5,824 bases of DNA from Syntrophales bacterium (GTDB lineage: Bacteria > Desulfobacterota > Syntrophia > Syntrophales > UBA2210): assembly GCA_030655735.1 (NCBI GenBank), contig JAUSPK010000226.1, forward strand, positions 1 through 5,824, given 5' to 3'. Position numbers and translations under genes: made by a program. Position 1 is the stretch's first letter. Each line of letters opens with the position of its first letter. A model generated the notes under the pieces. The model was not told where the DNA came from and did no database searches. It worked only from the letters and a program-made list of their open reading frames with translations. This document shows, in pieces, positions 5,111-5,824 of this stretch.

Positions 5111-5824
5111 TGACGGGCAGTGAGATCAGAGAAAAATTTCTTGCGTATTTTAAAGAGCGGGGCCACGCGATTGTGCCCAGCTCTTCGCTTATTCCGAAGG
5201 AAGACCCCACACTCCTCTTTACGAATGCGGGGATGGTGCCCTTCAAGAATCTGTTCCTGGGGCTGGAGGACCGGGGGTACCGTAGGGCGGCCTCATCGCA
5301 GAAGTGTGTCAGGGCCGGGGGAAAACACAACGACCTGGAGAACGTTGGATATACGGCCAGGCACCACACCTTTTTCGAGATGCTGGGAAACTTTTCATTC
5401 GGTGATTATTTCAAGGACGAGGCCATTGCCTGGGGGTGGGAGTTCCTGACTGAGGTCATGGGCATTTCCGCGGACAAACTGTGGGTGAGCATCTACAAGG
5501 ACGATGACGAGGCCTTTGAGATATGGAATACAAAGATGAAGGTCCCCGCCGAGAGGATCTTCCGTCTGGGCGAAAAGGATAATTTCTGGACCATGGGTGA
5601 TACCGGTCCCTGCGGCCCCTGTTCCGAGATCTACTTCGACCAGGGTGAGGAGGTCGGCTGCGGGAAGCCGGACTGCGATGTCGAATGCGAATGCGGGCGG
5701 TACGTCGAGGTGTGGAACCTCGTCTTCACGCAGTTCGACCGTGACGCGTCCGGAACCCTGACCCCCCTCCCCAAACCGAACATTGATACGGGAATGGGAC
5801 TTGAACGGCTGGCAGCCGTGATGC
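5110..5824 (+). CDS. alaS: Alanyl-tRNA synthetase, N-terminal 238 residues (runs off the right edge)
   Basis: AlaRS charges tRNA-Ala with alanine. Only the first part of the class II catalytic domain is in the window; the usual protein is about 870-880 residues, so the rest of the catalytic domain, tRNA-binding, editing and C-Ala domains lie beyond 5824. Motif 1 region FTNAGMVPFKNLFLG is at 37-51, KCVRAGGKHNDLENVGYTAR at 65-84, motif 2 RHHTFFEMLGNFSFGDYF at 84-101, FWTMGDTGPCGPCSEIYFD at 159-177, and the motif 3 segment GMGLERLAAV at 228-237. A Cys-bearing insert (C184, C189, C193, C195) precedes RYVEVWNLVF. ATG 5110 overlaps the recX stop (TAATG); ATG 5104 in frame would add MV, and AAGGAGA at 5094-5100 could serve either. 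No frameshift is seen; the open end is simply the window edge. Confidence 0.98.
   Translation, partial: MTGSEIREKFLAYFKERGHAIVPSSSLIPKEDPTLLFTNAGMVPFKNLFLGLEDRGYRRAASSQKCVRAGGKHNDLENVGYTARHHTFFEMLGNFSFGDYFKDEAIAWGWEFLTEVMGISADKLWVSIYKDDDEAFEIWNTKMKVPAERIFRLGEKDNFWTMGDTGPCGPCSEIYFDQGEEVGCGKPDCDVECECGRYVEVWNLVFTQFDRDASGTLTPLPKPNIDTGMGLERLAAVM

Noticed and set aside
1..5824. CRISPR array, insertion sequence, tRNA or prophage attachment site
   Set aside because: No spaced direct repeats, transposase motifs, terminal inverted repeats or cloverleaf-forming segments were seen on either strand.

Overview
This window is mostly a conserved housekeeping and DNA-maintenance locus on the + strand: pgpA - cinA - thpR - recA - recX - alaS (alaS runs off the right edge). 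To its left lie a conserved-looking gene of unknown function and the remains of a minus-strand aminopropyltransferase (spermidine synthase-like) gene. The gene order and the protein sequences best fit a deltaproteobacterium in the broad sense (Desulfobacterota, perhaps Syntrophales-like). That placement is inferred from remembered gene order and sequence style, not from a search. Base composition is moderately GC-rich, with one sharply AT-rich patch just before recA.

Layout: (1) 1-39, the likely last 12 codons of an upstream gene, overlapping the next start as ATGA. (2) 36-617, a 193-residue soluble protein that I do not recognise. (3) 618-1054, no intact gene; on the minus strand a decayed speE-like gene keeps its Shine-Dalgarno and start and about half its length. 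It has several frame changes and stops abruptly where it meets the 3' end of the 36-617 gene. (4) 1095-2813, pgpA and cinA, joined stop-to-start with no gap. (5) 2866-3468, thpR, an RNA-ligase-like 2H phosphoesterase. (6) 3469-3557, an AT-rich spacer with a short 7-bp repeat, a possible promoter and a small dyad before a strong recA ribosome binding site. (7) 3558-5824, recA, recX and alaS, each start overlapping the previous stop by one base.

How the genes work together: recA/recX form the recombinase and its modulator, and tight coupling of recX behind recA fits this. cinA (NMN deamidase/ADP-ribose pyrophosphatase family) and thpR often sit beside recA in bacteria, possibly reflecting shared nucleotide/RNA-end housekeeping or competence-linked expression. 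pgpA (phospholipid synthesis) and alaS (tRNA charging) look like operon passengers. I found no mobile element, CRISPR array, tRNA, rRNA or convincing intrinsic terminator. I see no evidence for a new multi-gene system; the least expected items are the speE-like pseudogene, the unknown 193-residue gene and the regulatory spacer before recA.
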